In this document: positions 12,051 through 22,794 of the stretch, one piece after another
How the letters are laid out: every line of letters begins with the position of its first letter
Position numbering within the stretch: position 1 is the first letter of the stretch
Source: Prorocentrum cordatum
Lineage: Eukaryota; Sar; Dinophyceae; Prorocentrales; Prorocentraceae
Direction: 5' to 3'
Assembly (NCBI GenBank): GCA_963575745.1
Contig: CAUYUJ010000703.1
Location: 108,501-172,500, forward strand
DNA: 64,000 bases
The notes under the pieces: generated by a model
The model's input: only the letters and a program-made list of their open reading frames with translations
The model's database searches: none
What the model was told of the DNA's origin: nothing
Program-made: the position numbers and the translations under genes

Positions 12051-13690
12051 TTAAGCTGCGGGCGCAGCCCGGCCGGTCGCCCGCAGACTTCCGGCTGCGC
12101 ACGAGACGCACCGCGCAAACGTCCAGCCGCTGAAAGCACCCGCGGGACATTTGGCGCAAGGCCTTGAGAACGTCGGGGCGTTTCTGAGCCAGCTCGGACA
12201 GGTGCGCGACCTTCGTCTCCTCTCAGTGGCCGAAGGTAGTCGCGAGCCTGGCACGACGCGCTCCAAGTGGTCCACCCCGCGATCCCAGGCCAGGCCGGCT
12301 CGCGACATGCCGGGGCCCATGTCGTCGAAAACGGCGCCGATGAAAACCCGTGCGTCTGCGGGCCATCTCGGCTTGGCGATGCCTGGCCGAAATCTTGCCT
12401 CTGGCCAGGTACACACAGATGGTCGTGCCGAGCCCTGCCAATCCGACGTGGGTTCCGTGCGTGGAGGCCAATGGATCCCCGCCTGGTCGCCAACGTTTGG
12501 GCGCCTCTCTCCGGATTGGACGGCGCGTGTCCAGAGGGCTCGGCTGGCGCGGGACATCGAAGTAGCTTCGGTCATGGGTTGCATCGCGATGTCTCTGATC
12601 CGCCGCCGCAATCGGCTGAGTTGCACTTCTGCACCAACAGTTGGGCCGGCACCGGCGTCGCAGACGCCTGATGCCTCGCCCTCTTCGTCTGCTTCGCCCG
12701 CTGGCAGCATTGGGGGCTGCCCGCCGAAGACGACGCTGCACGGCGTGGCGCCGCCAGTGCGGGTGAGGCTGTTGCCCGCGAGGATCGCGTTGGCCAGCGA
12801 CGAGCCGAAGTTGGCCGTGGTGCCCTCGCGCTCCAGCTGCTTCTTCTCGGTGCCAAGGGCATGCCGTTGGGCGGCGCCGCGCCGCTCTATGAAACGAGGG
12901 TGCTGCTGCGGAGCTCTGCTGTCAACCTCGACTCCTCGTTTCTTCATCTCCTTTACAATGTGCGCGGAGGAGACGCCGCCTACGCCGTCCACGATGAGTA
13001 GTGCAACGTCGTCTGCCGCTCCATGGTCGGCTCCGCCAGGTTGTTGAGCTTGCTGATCGCTGGATGGGCCTGTTCCTCGAGGTCGTGCTGGTGCTCGTGG
13101 GCGTTGGCCGGCGCGTGGCCGCGGCCGTATGTGGGGGTCCGTGAACCTGCCCTTGCTGACGCGGGGGGGTGCGTGAAAAGTGGTCGCGTTCCTTCTCCTC
13201 GCGGATGCCGCGGCGTTCCCATTTAGTTGGGGCGCCGTGAGCAGGCCGGCCTGTGGCCGGATCTCTAGAACGCACGGGCGAGTCCGCGCGGATGTCGCGC
13301 TTGCGCGCTTTGCATCAGTGGCGCGCGCGCCCGGCGGCCATCGCACTCCTGATGTCGCCCTCTGTGGCCCCAGAGGCCACTGCTGGGAAGGCTGCCGTTC
13401 CGACGTCGCATTCTTGAACACAGTTTACGAAGTGTGAGCCTTTAAGACGGCGGCGTAGGTCCACTTTGCCCTGGACAAGCCGCTCGGTCACCCTCCAGGG
13501 CCAGACCTGGGCGTCGATGCTGTTGTGGCCCTCGACGTGCGCGTGGGCGTGCCTGCTGGTGCGCCTGAGGTTCGTGAGTTGCTCGAGGATCTCCAGGGCG
13601 TTGAACGCCAGGCTGCTGGTCTTTCTCAAAAAAAACCCAATGATTTCTCTCGAAACCCCCGATTCGGCACTGGTCGAAGATAAGCTTGTG
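12051..13690 (-). pseudogene. integrase region of the retroelement
   Basis: The upstream linker shows FDQCRIG (about 13675-13655) and, in another frame, HAHAHVEG with AQVWPW (about 13551-13495). The integrase follows: VDGVGG with an Asp at about 12989, then FIERRGAAQRHAL with the presumed catalytic Glu at about 12887, then AGNSLTRTGGATPCSVVFGG. After it comes a C-terminal part with RIRDIAMQPMTEAT and GDQAGIHWPP. This succession matches the copia integrase family of dinoflagellates as I know it. At least two frame changes occur in the linker, and the 5' third of the long open frame (from 13421) is not recognisably integrase. Confidence 0.6.
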
Positions 13691-13797
13691 TACGCCTGGT
13701 GGTACCAGCACCTCTGGCCAGGGCGCCTCGTCGGACAGCCCCGAAGGGTCGGGTTGCTCGTGTGTGAAATAGCCGCCGACCTGCAGCTTTAGTTGTG

Positions 13798-14066
13798 TTA
13801 CGTACCGCAGAATCGGCCGTATGGGGCCGCAATCGTCGTATGAGCGCAAAACGTAGCCCAACGACCGAAAGGCTGGCAGGCGGAAGCCATGATGGCCACT
13901 AGGGGCCTGTTCTGTCGGAGGTACTTTTCCGCAGATCTCTGCTGGCCTGTGTCGTTGAGGTCACAAACCACAACCACGACGAAATTGGTGCCTGCCCTAA
14001 GTGTCGGCGGACAGCCAGAGTGCTGGTCCGCGCCTTCCCGCCGCAAATATCCATGATGTCAACGCC
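13798..14066 (-). pseudogene. cytosine-methyltransferase-like segment of the retroelement
   Basis: Two frames joined by a break near 13985 give an N-terminal piece with DIMDICGGKARTSTLAVRR (14060-14000) and a second piece with LNDTGQQRSAEKYLRQ, then ASACQPFGRW (13890-13870). The first resembles the SAM-binding motif of C5-methyltransferases. The second sits where those enzymes carry the Pro-Cys catalytic motif, here Ala-Cys-Gln-Pro-Phe. Capture of cytosine methyltransferases by dinoflagellate copia elements is, to my knowledge, reported for Symbiodinium. The substitution before the Cys and the frame break argue against activity. Confidence 0.55.
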
Positions 14067-14134
14067 GTAGCCTTGTTTCTGATCAGTGGAGTTCCTTCGG
14101 GTTCCCTGGTCTTGTTTCTTTGCTGTGGCGTTCC

Positions 14135-14580
14135 CGAACGGTCCGTTATTTTTTTGTTCACATACATGTTCGTCCCACGAACCCGGAAAGGAATACAGAA
14201 ACGTAACGCATGGCGGCGTTTTCAAAGACACCTAACTGGGAAACGGGCAAATGCAATGCTGAGTGTATCGATCTTGATGTACCCTGCCGAGGGCTGTGCT
14301 GTGCTGCACTGTGCTGAATTGCGGTGTGCAATGCCGCGATTCTGCTCTATAGCGTCGTGGATCGAGTCCTCCTTGGCATCCGAGTCCTGACCGAACTGAT
14401 CTGGATCTCAAGCTCGAGCTGCCTGAGCACATAGTATCTGCCCCAGAGCTAATTGACAGGGGGGCATGCCAGTAGGACGCGGCGCACAACGTCTCAAGGG
14501 ACGCGCCAAGCGACGTGCCAAGGGACGTGCCATGGGGACGCACAGCGGGACGTGCCATAGGGACGCGCTACGGAACGTGC
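14135..14580. repeat. R1 repeat, single unit
   Basis: R1 is a unit of about 410-430 bases. It opens with a head (GACCCACGAACCCGGAAAGG) and continues with GACGGGCAAATGCAATGCTG, ATCGATCTTGATGTACC, GGGCTGTGCTGTGCTG, GCGATTGTGCTCTATA, CCGAGTCCTGACCGAACTGA and AGCTCGAGCTGCCTGA. It ends in a degenerate 10-11 base array of GGGACGTGCCA. This is the leftmost R1 in the window. Confidence 0.8.
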
Positions 14581-15310
14581 TGGGGACAAGCGTTTCGCTC
14601 GAAACATCCTGTCAACATCCGTATGCTGGACATCCGCAGAAGCGACCTGGACACGTGAAAACAAGCGTTTCGCTCAACACATCCTCAACGCATTCTCATG
14701 CTAGATATCCGCCTGGGGGAACTGGACAAGTGAAAACAAGTGGTTCGCTCGAGACATCCTCAACACATCTTCATGTGAGACGTCCGCCTGGGTGACCTGG
14801 GCACGTGAAAACAAGCGTTTCGCTCGAGACGTTTTCAGCACCTCCTCATTCTAGACATCCGCCTGGGCGACCTGTACATGTGAAAGCAAACGTCTCGCTC
14901 GAGACATCATCAACACATCTTCATGTGAGACATCCGCCTGGGCGACCTGGGCACGTGAGAACAAGCGTATCTCCCGAAATATTCTCAACACATCCTCTTC
15001 TAGGCATCCGCCTGGGCAACCTGGACACGTGCAATCAAACACCTCGATCGAGACTTCCTCAACACATCCGCATGCTAGACATCCGCCTGGGCGACGAGGA
15101 CGCGTGAAACCAAGCGTCTCGCTCGAGGACCTCTGCCCGGGCAACCTGGAGGCGTGAAACCAAGCGTCTCCTTCGAGACATCCTCAAGACCTGGGCACGT
15201 GAAAACAAGCTTTTCAATCGAGAGATCCTCTGACTTCTGGTCCCCAGGAGAGGACAGTCTATAACACCTAACAAGCGTTTCGCTCGAGACATCCTCAACA
15301 CATTCTGAAA
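14581..15310. repeat. R2 array (AAGCGTTTCGCTCGAGACAT)
   Basis: Many copies of a core, AAGCGTTTCGCTCGAGACAT followed by CCTCAACA, alternate with CATCCGCCTGGGCGACCTGG-type linkers at 50-70 base spacing. The core contains the small hairpin AGCG-TTT-CGCT and the palindrome CTCGAG. The array continues in fragments to about 15630. Confidence 0.8.
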
Positions 15311-15570
15311 ATGTCCGAGCCCACGTAAATTACGCTGCGTCCGCGCTCCCAGGGCCCCCATCCATCGGAAATTACTCGGGGTCGCGCCCCCAAGGCCCCG
15401 ATCCCTTGTATTTTACGCTGCGCCCGCGCCCCATGGGCCACGATTCCTTGTAAATCACGCTGCGTCCGAGCCACCATAACCCCGATCCATCGTAAACTAC
15501 GCTCCAAACGCCACGATTCCTCGTAGATTGAGCCGCGTCCGCGTTCCAAGAGCCCCCCAGGGCATGCTGG
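15311..15570. repeat. tandem repeat of about 50-55 bases
   Basis: About five diverged units carry TTACGCTGCG(T/C)CCGCG, then a CCC-rich passage and (C/G)GATCC(A/C)T(C/T)GTA. It sits inside an R2 region and is not seen elsewhere in the window. Confidence 0.6.
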
Positions 15571-15719
15571 GGCGCCCAGATCCTTCAAGTTCTGCAAAAC
15601 AAACGTTTCGCTCGAGACATCCTCAGATTCTCTGCGCGGGGGGCGCGCCATCCTCGACCAAGCACGCAAAAAGTGAACTTGGTCATGCTTTCCACGTCGA
15701 ATTAGACCTTACATCGTTT

Positions 15720-15840
15720 TTATAGAGGAGCACGCGGGCCCGCGGACCCCGTTGTTTATCTAGGATCCGAAAGGAGGGACTAATCTTCCTCGAGCGGGCA
15801 CGCGCGAAACTCCCTTTTCCGCGCCGAATGTGATTTTATT
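15720..15840. repeat. R5 module
   Basis: R5 is recognised by GCGGACCCCGTT(A/G)TTTATC, then GAGGATCCGA, then CCTCGAGCGGGCACGC. Other copies are at about 17425-17500, 39405-39560 and 43540-43700. In the 39.4 kb copy the GGGGTC-TGCG-GACCCC hairpin is perfect. Confidence 0.65.
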
Positions 15841-15894
15841 TTGTTCCCAACCATCCTGTGGTGTTGGGTCGTCGTTTTGAAGAGACGTCGCCCC

Positions 15895-15946
15895 GCGTTC
15901 CTCCTCCTCCTCTCCTCCTCCCCCTCCTCCCCCCTCCTCCCTGCGC
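15895..15946. repeat. CTC trinucleotide tract
   Basis: A short CTCCTC run directly upstream of the 89-base array. Confidence 0.8.
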
Positions 15947-15974
15947 TTCACCCACCCAGCACAGCGTTTCGTGG

Positions 15975-17205
15975 CCCCATATGGAGCTCCACCGAAAGCC
16001 ACATTGGCAGCGTTCTCATGGCGGCTTCGGGCCATGTCGGCACACCCCTCACGAGGATCGTGGCCCCATAGGGAGCTCCACCGAAGGCCCCAATGACGAG
16101 GATCGTGGCCCCGTAGGGAGCTCCACCGAACGCGCCAGTGGCAGCGTTCGCATGGCGGCCTCGGGCCATTTGGGCACACCCCTCACGAGGATCGTGGCCC
16201 CATGGGGAGCTCCATCGAAAACCCCAGTGGCACCGTTCGCATGGCGGCCTCGGGCCATTTCGGTAACCCCTCACGAGGATCGTGGCCCCATAGTGAGCTC
16301 CACCGAAGGCGCCAGTGGCAGCGTTCGCATGGCGGCCTCGGGCCATTTCGGCACACCCATCACGAGGATCGCGGCCCCATAGGGAGCTCCACCGGCGGCC
16401 CCAGTGGCAAGGTTTGCATGGCTGCCTCGGGCCATTTCGGCACACCCCTCGCGAGGATCGTGGCCCCATAAGGAGCTCCACCGAAGGCCCCAGTGGCAAG
16501 GTTTGCATGGCTGCCTCGGGCCATTTCGGCACACCCCTCGCGAGGATCGTGGCCCCATAAGGAGCTCCACCGAAGGCCCCAGTGGCACCGTTCGCATGGC
16601 GGCCTCGGGCCATTTCGGCACACCCCTCGCGAGGACCGTGGCCCCATAGGGAGCTCCACCGAAGGCGCCAATGGCAGGGTTCACGTGGCGGCCTCGGGCC
16701 ATTTCGGCACACCCCCCACGAGGATCGTGGCCCCATAGGGAGCTCCACCGAAGGCGTCAGTGTCAGCGTTCGCATCGCGGCTCGGGCCATTTCAGCACGC
16801 CCCTCACGAGGATCGTGGCCTCCGCCGAAGGCGCCAGTGGCAGGGTTCGCATGGCTGTCCGGGGCCATGCCGGCACACCCCTCACGAGGATCGTGGCCCC
16901 GTGGGGAGCCCCACCGAAGGCGCCACTGGCAGGGTTCGCACGGCGGCTCGGGCCATTTCGGCACACCCCTCATGAGGATCGTGGTCCCATAGGAGCTCCA
17001 CCGAAAGCCCCAGTGGCAGGGTTTGCATGGCTGCCTCGGGCCATTTCGGCACACCCCTCACGAGGATCGTGGCCCCATAGGGAGCTCCACCGAAGGCCCC
17101 AGTGGCAGCATTCGCATGGCGGCCTCGGGCCATTTCGGCACACCCCTCACGAGGATCGTGGCCCCATAGGAGCTCCACCGGAGGCCCCAGTGGCAGCCTC
17201 CCTCA
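15975..17205. repeat. 89-base tandem array, about 13-14 copies
   Basis: The unit contains GTGGCCCCATAGGGAGCTCC, ACCGAAGGC(G/C)CCAGTGGCA, GCGTTCGCATGGCGGCCTCG and GGCCATTTCGGCACACCCCT. The spacing is 89 bases over the well-preserved part, for example successive starts near 16404, 16493, 16582 and 16671. Because 89 is not a multiple of three, each unit shifts frame, which produces long but meaningless open frames of up to 368 codons. One unit near 16815-16830 is shortened. Confidence 0.92.
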
Positions 17206-17338
17206 TGGCTCTCAGAGCCCTCTCCTGCTTCTGCTCCTCGGTCAGGGGGACGCCGTCCTCGTCGTCGCCGGCGCCCGCGAAGACGGCCACGAACGTGTCC
17301 CTGAGCATGTCGGGCTCCAGCGGGAAGTTGTGACCACA
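17175..17338 (-). CDS. possible captured exon fragment
   Basis: On the minus strand one frame reads NFPLEPDMLRDTFVAVFAG, then an acidic Gly/Asp/Glu stretch, then LTEEQKQERALRAMREAA, before running into the 89-base array. The composition (strong GC at third positions, amphipathic charged helix) is unlike the flanking repeats and unlike the other two frames. I do not recognise the family. It could be an exon whose intron contains the array, or a gene fragment carried into the repeat domain. No convincing splice sites were identified. Confidence 0.3.
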
Positions 17339-17424
17339 TCGGGAGCGCGGGCGAAGATATTATTCACAATTGCGGTAGTCACAACTGCGTATGGTTGGGT
17401 CTTTCGCCCGGCTAATTTTTTGAA

Positions 17425-17640
17425 AAGAAAACGGGGGGCCGCGGACCCTGATATTTATCGAGGATCCGGGATGGGAGAGAACGGGCACGGAATTTGTCTC
17501 ACGCCGACTTGGACTTTACCTCGTTTTTTTTTTATCGAGCGACAATTCCGCCGGCCGTACAAAAGTTAGCACCGGGGACAGCTTACATAACTAAAAGAAA
17601 ACCCTGGGCCCACGCCCTTTCCGGGAACAAAAACACAATG
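17425..17640. repeat. R5 module followed by a diverged R4 module
   Basis: 17425-17500 matches R5 (CCGCGGACCCTGATATTTAT, GAGGATCCGGGATGG). 17540-17640 has the R4 landmarks CCGCCGGCC, ACCGGGGACAG, AACCCTGGGCC and CGCCCTTTCCGGGAA. This is the same R5-then-R4 order as at 39.4-39.7 and 43.5-43.8 kb. Confidence 0.65.
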
Positions 17641-17702
17641 GCGTTCCTAAGGCTGCCCTGGTCGCATTTATTTGCAATGGCGCTCCTCGGGTTTCCTTAA
17701 TC

Positions 17703-18070
17703 TTGTTTCTTATGCAGTTCCGGGCAATGCCAAGCAATGCCCAGCAATGCCAAGAAATGTCAAACAATGCCACGCGCTGCCAAGCGATGCCCAGACATGT
17801 CAAGCAAAACCAAGCAACGCAGATCAGCGCCACGCAACGCCAAGCAACGCCAAGCAAAGGCCAAACAATGCGCAGCAATGCAAAGCGACGCCAAACAACG
17901 CCAAACATTGCCAAGCAATGCCGAACAACGCAAATAAGTGCCAAGCACCGCCAAGCAATGCCAAGCAACAGTGCCAAGCAATGCCAAGCAACGCCAAGCA
18001 GCGCCAAACAGTGAACATCAGTACACATCCACGTAATGTCAAGCACAACAATGCGATGCCAGCAATTCCA
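17703..18070. repeat. CCAAGCAATG minisatellite
   Basis: Imperfect tandem units of about 10-11 bases (GCCAAGCAATG, GCCAAACAACG). Variation is scattered along the array, suggesting an old array. Confidence 0.85.
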
Positions 18071-19115
18071 AGCAATTCCGCTTAGGACACGTTCCCTAAT
18101 TTGGGGTCGCGCCAAGTTCATGGTGTACCAATGATCGTCGCCACGTGCTGGAGACCAGACGGGTCTCCGTCGTGCTAATTGTGGACCGGGCAAGGTCCTA
18201 CGCATTCGGAGTCATGGTAATTTGCTGCCGCTCCTGTAGAGGGTGAAACAGGGGGAACGCATGTGAGGGTACGGGCTTATTTCCCTCGCCGTTCTGGTTT
18301 CTGCCTTGCAGGGAAACATCTGGCTACAATTGTCGCCAGGAAGCCCTACGCCAGCGCATGCGTAGCAGGGTTGGAAACAAGGCAAGCTTCGCGGAGATTG
18401 TCGCATATTTCTGGTCATGAGTCATGGCTCACAAGAATCTCACACAACTCCTGTGACAAGAGTTTCCAAAAGTATCCCCTGTGCCAGGAGTTTCCAAAGT
18501 ATCCGCGAGTGATATCCGCGAATTGGCTCGTGATGTTTGGCCAAAGACGCCGTCGGAGTCGCATGCGACCTTTTACCTTCCCACAACTCCCCGTGTGACC
18601 CGATTCCGTGGTGTGATCCGGTTCCGTTGGCTACATATACAAACAACGAAACCAACTGCTGGCAGCAAGCGGGACAACACCTTTGAGGGCCCTCGCTTCT
18701 GGTATAAGTGCGTCCCGCGTAACGCTCGCTTTAAAGTGGATCCGGTGAAGAGGGAGGTGCAATGTTGCGTGCACGTCGTGCCCAGCGCCTGATGGCCACG
18801 GAACCCTTCCATGTAACAGGCGCAAGCGCGAAGTATCAGCAGCTCGCCTTCAACGCACTCTTCTAACATAAAACTGTGAACCTCGCGTGCGGAGGAAGGC
18901 CCCATAGCGCGGTAACAATCGTGTCTCCTTACCCGCGGGCGCAAAACAAATAAAGGTGCGTCAGGCGGCAACTTCTGTGTCTTGGTGCTCCTGTGACGCC
19001 ACAATGTTGCTACTGGGCTTGCTCCGGATAAACAACACAAACAACAATTCAGTAGGAATTTGCCGTGGTAACGATGCTGGACAAATGTCACTCCGCTACG
19101 TCGCACAAAACTTCA
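18071..19115. other. unique spacer, no recognised gene
   Basis: A minus-strand open frame at 18573-19106 is 177 codons long but shows no domain I can name. Two similar passages, GAGTTTCCAAAAGTATCC and GAGTTTCCAAAGTATCC, lie at about 18461 and 18489. Nothing else is supported. Confidence 0.35.
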
Positions 19116-20080
19116 AAAACCAGAACATGATCGACCCACGAACCCGGAAAGGAATATAGAAATGTAAGGCATGGCAACGTTTCAAAGACACCGGATTGGG
19201 CGACGGGCAAATGCAATGCTGAATGTATCGGTCTTGATGTACTGTGCCGAGGGCTGTGCTGTGCTACGCCGTGCTGAACTGCGATGTTCCATGTCGCGAT
19301 TGTGCTCTATATAGCGTTGTGGATCGAGTCCACTTTGCATCCGAGTCCTGACCGAACTGATCTGGATCTTAAGCTCGAGCTGCCTGTGCAGATGGTAGCT
19401 GCCCCAGAACCAATCGACAGAGGGGACATGCCAGGAGGACGCGCCGCGGAACGTCCCAAGGGACGCGCCAGGCGACGTGCCAGGGGACGTGCCATGGGCA
19501 CGCACCGCGGGACGTTCCAAGGGGACGCGCTACGGAACGTGCCAATGAACGTGCCGCGGGACGTGCCAGGGGACGCGCCGCGCGACGTGCCAGGTGGACT
19601 CGCCAAAGAACCCGCCAAAGAACGTGCCAAGGTGCAATATGGAATGTATCGATCTTGATGTGCCGTGCCGAGGGCTGCACTGTGCTGGCCGTGCTGAACT
19701 GCGTTGTGCCATGCCGCGATTGTGCTCTATATAGCGTTGTGGATCGAGTCCACTTTGCATCCGAGTCCTGACCGAACTGATCTGGATCTTAAGCTCGAGC
19801 TGCCTGAGCAGATGGTAGCTGCCCTATAACCAATCGACAGTGGGGCATGCCAGGAGGACACGCCGCGGAACGTCCCAAGGGACGCGCCAGGCGACGTGCC
19901 AGGGGACGTGCCATGGGCACGCACCGCGGGACGTGCCAAAAGGACGCGACGCGCTACGGAACGTGCCAATGGACACCGCGCGACGTGCCAGGGGGACTCG
20001 CCATGGGACGCTTCGCGGAACGTGCCAGGCAACATGCCACGCTGCAATGCTAAGGGTATCGGTATTGATGTACCGTGCCG
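19116..20080. repeat. R1 tandem, two units plus partial
   Basis: Two consecutive units share the CTCTATATAGCGTTGTGGAT variant. Only the first keeps the full head. The second lacks GACCCACGAACCCGG and begins at the TGTATCGATCTTGATGT point, so the tandem repeat unit is headless. Confidence 0.8.
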
Positions 20081-20465
20081 AGGGCTGTGCTGTGCCTGGG
20101 CGACCTGGACACGTGAAAAGAAGCGTTTCGCTCAAGGCAAACAAGCGTCTCGATCGAGACTTCTTCGACACATCCTCATGCTAGACATCCGCCTGCGCGA
20201 CCTGGACACGTGAAAACAAGCCTCTGGTTCGAGGCATCCTCAACAAATCCTCATGCTAGACATCTGCCTGGGCAACCTGGAGGCGTGAAACCAAGCGTCT
20301 CGCTCGAGACATACTCAAGACCTGGGCACGTGAAAACAAGCATTTCACTTGAGAGATCCTCTGAATTCAGGTCCCCAGGAGAGGACCATCTATAACACAA
20401 AACAAGCGTTTCGCTCGAGACATCCTCAACCAATTCTGAAACACAAGCGTTTCGCTCGAGGCATC
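20081..20465. repeat. R2 array
   Basis: R2 cores with GACCTGGACACGTGAAAACA linkers and several decayed cores (CTCTGGTTCGAGGCATCC). Confidence 0.75.
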
Positions 20466-20600
20466 CTCAAACATAATTCCGCCGGCCTCCTTCAAACTTG
20501 TCATTTATCGCAAAATAATTCCGCCGGCCTCCTTCAAGTCGATTCCGGGGGTAAACAGCTAAAAGAGAACCCTGGGCCCCCGCCCTTTCCGGGAATATCC
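20466..20600. repeat. R4 module
   Basis: R4 is about 130 bases. It has ATTCCGCCGGCCTCCTTCAA present twice as a direct repeat around TTATTTATCGC, then GGGGGTAAAC, TAAAAGAGAACCCTGGGC and a terminal GCCCTTTCCGGGAA. About a dozen copies occur in the window. Confidence 0.8.
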
Positions 20601-20639
20601 AACCCTTTATTATGAAATAATTAGTTCTAGTCTCGGGCG

Positions 20640-21385
20640 CTGTTGGCAGCTTACTCGTACATTCGAATGCCTGGTTGCCAAGGTCCACAAGGAAGGGGGC
20701 TGCTCTGGAGTCGCTGGACGACGCAGGAGGGCACAAGGGGGAAGAGGGAAGAGCAGGAAGAGGAGGACTGCAGGGGGGCAAAAGGTGGGGGCGGAAGTGG
20801 ATGTCGAGGTTGGGCGGGGGGAGTCTCGGAGGTGGAAGGGGAAGTCGGGGTGGACGAAGAGGTGAATGGGTAAGGGTATAAGTCGACGGTAAGGTGGGGG
20901 GGAAGGCATTGAGAGTGGAGATGGGGGATAAACTTGGAGGTCAAGGCGGACGTGGAGGAGGGTGGGGGAAACAATGGGAAACGAAGGGGGGCGGGGAAGA
21001 GGACGGAGGAACGGCAAGGAGTGGGGAAGACTGTAATAGAGAAGCCCGGAAGGAGGAGTAGTGGAGAGGAGCAACGAGGAGCGCCGGAGGAGGTGGCGGA
21101 CTTATGGAGGAGTTGAGTGGAGGTGGGGGCAGAAGAAGGCAGAGGAATTGGGGGGCTGGACAGGACGGCGGAGCAGTGGGCTGGAGTGCGGAGACGAGGG
21201 GGGGGGGTAAGGCCTTAGGGTGGATTGGATTGGAGTGGGGTGGGCGCGGGGATAAGTTAGATGGGCAGGGGAGTGCGAAGGAGAGGGGGGAGTAGGATGG
21301 ATCGGAGTGGCGATGAGCGAGGATGAGTCGGGGAAGTGAATGGAGTGAAGAGAAACGCGGAGGAATGCGAGGGTGCGAGAAGCGA
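20640..21385. repeat. purine-rich (GGAG/GGGAA) tract
   Basis: About 740 bases of strongly purine-biased plus strand with GGTGGGGG, GGAGGA and GGAAGTG words. The complement is pyrimidine-rich like 24556-25235. No gene. Confidence 0.7.
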
Positions 21386-21634
21386 ACATGATGGACCCAC
21401 GAACCCGGAAAGGGATATAGACATGTGGAGCATGGACACGTTTTCATGATACCCAACTGGGCAACACCTCACGAAACATCCCACGAGACACCTCACGAAA
21501 AAGCCCACGAGACACCTCACGAAACATTCCACGAGACACCTCACCGAACATTTCACGAGACACCCCGCGAAACATTCCACGAGACACCCCGCGAAACATT
21601 CCACGACGACAGGCAACCACTCAACCAAGGCGGT
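21386..21634. repeat. R3 head and CACGAAACATTCCACGAGA array
   Basis: R3 starts with GATGGACCCACGAACCCGGA and resembles R1 for roughly the first 95 bases. It then switches to tandem 19-20 base units (CACGAAACATTCCACGAGAC) and closes with CGACAGGCAACCACTCAACC, which marks the junction with the minisatellite. Confidence 0.85.
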
Positions 21635-22770
21635 GTGGTCGTGCTGGGGAGTGGTCGTGCTGGGGTGTGGTCGTGCTGGGGGGTGGTCGTGCTGGGGGGT
21701 GGTGCTGGGGGGTGGTCGTGCTGGGGGGGTGGTCGTGCTGGGGCGTGGTCGTGCTGGGGCGTGGTCGTGCTGGGGCGTGGTCGTGCTGGGGCGTGGTCGT
21801 GCTGGGGCGTGGTCGTGCTGGGGCGTGGTCGTGCTGGGGTGTGGTCGTGCTGTGGTAAGGTCGTGCTGGGGTGTGGTCGTGCTGGGGTGTGGTCTTGCTG
21901 GGGTGGGGTCGTGCTGGGGTGTGGTCGTGCTGGGGTGGGGTCGTGCTGGGGTGTGGTCGTGCTGGGGTGTGGTCGTGCTAGGGTGGGGTCGTGCTGGGGT
22001 GGGGTCGTGCTGGGGAGTGGTCGTGCTGGGGTGTGGTCGTGCTGGGGTGTGGTCGTGCTGGGGCGTGGTCGTGCTGGGGTGGGGTCGTGCTGGGGTGGGG
22101 TCGTGCTGGGGTGGGTTCGTGCTGGGGTGCTCCGCACCCTGTGATTTATCGATCGGGTCGTGCTGGGGGGTCGTGCTGGGGTGTGGTCGTGCGTGTCGTG
22201 GGGTGTGGTCGTGCTGGGGTGTGTGGTCGTGCTGGGGAGTGGTCGTGCTGGGGTGTGGTCGTGCTGGGGGGTGGTCGTGCTGGGGGGTGGTCGTGCTGGG
22301 GGGTGGTCGTGCTGGGGGGTGGTCGTGCTGGGGCGTGGTCGTGCTGGGGCGTGGTCGTGCTGGGGCGTGGTCGTGCTGGGGTGGGGTCGTGCTGGGGTGT
22401 GGTCGTGCTGGGGTGTGGTCGTGCTGGGGTGTGGTCTTGCTGGGGTGGGGTCGTGCTGGGGTGGGTCGTGCTGGGGTGTGGTCGTGCTGGGGTGTGGTCG
22501 TGCTGGGGTGGGGTCGTGCTGGGTGGGGTCGTGCTGGGGTGGTCGTGCTGGGGTGTGGTCGTGCTGGGTCGTGCGTGGTCGTGCTGGGGTGTGGTCGTGC
22601 GTAAGGGTGTGGTCGTGCTGGGGTGTGGTCGTGCTGGGGTGGGGTCGTGCTGGGGTGTGGTCATGCTGGGGTGGGGTCGTGCTGGGGTGTGGTCGTGCTG
22701 GGGCGTGGTCGTGCTAGGGTGGGGTCGTGCTGGGGTGGGGTTGTGCTGGGGAGTGGTCGTGCTGAGGTGT
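21635..22770. repeat. GTGGTCGTGCTGGGGT minisatellite, two arrays
   Basis: A unit of about 16 bases, GTGTGGTCGTGCTGGG, varies mainly at one or two positions (GTG, GCG, GGG). The array is split at 22128-22160 by CCGCACCCTGTGATTTATCG. All Gly/Trp/Val/Leu frames on the plus strand and Thr/Pro/Asp/His frames on the minus strand come from this period. Confidence 0.93.
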
Positions 22771-22794
22771 CCCGCACCCTGGCGCTTTTCCGTG

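Larger units (their letters stand above)
9749..14066 (-). mobile_element. decayed copia-type retroelement with methyltransferase-like segment
   Basis: Reading the minus strand from 14066 downward, pieces in different frames fall in one consistent order: a methyltransferase-like segment, a DQC-containing linker, an integrase core with its C-terminal region, a reverse transcriptase and a terminal RNase H. The protein order integrase before reverse transcriptase is that of Ty1/copia elements. The frame changes at least six times, so it cannot make a full polyprotein. No terminal repeats or primer site were recognised, and its upstream edge abuts an R1 repeat. Assignment of each part rests on remembered family patterns, not on a search. 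Confidence 0.75.

Noticed and set aside
14581-15310. CRISPR-like array: short conserved repeats with variable spacers
   Set aside because: Spacer lengths vary widely, spacers are themselves repeated among loci, the genome context is eukaryotic, and no cas-like gene is present. It is an R2 satellite.
15948-17054. 368-codon minus-strand frame with a repeated GGAPYGATI pattern
   Set aside because: It follows the 89-base tandem array, and the equivalent frames exist in all three phases and both strands.
18573-19106. 177-codon minus-strand frame as a gene
   Set aside because: No recognisable motif, biased composition not evident, and no homologue known to me. Left as unassigned spacer.
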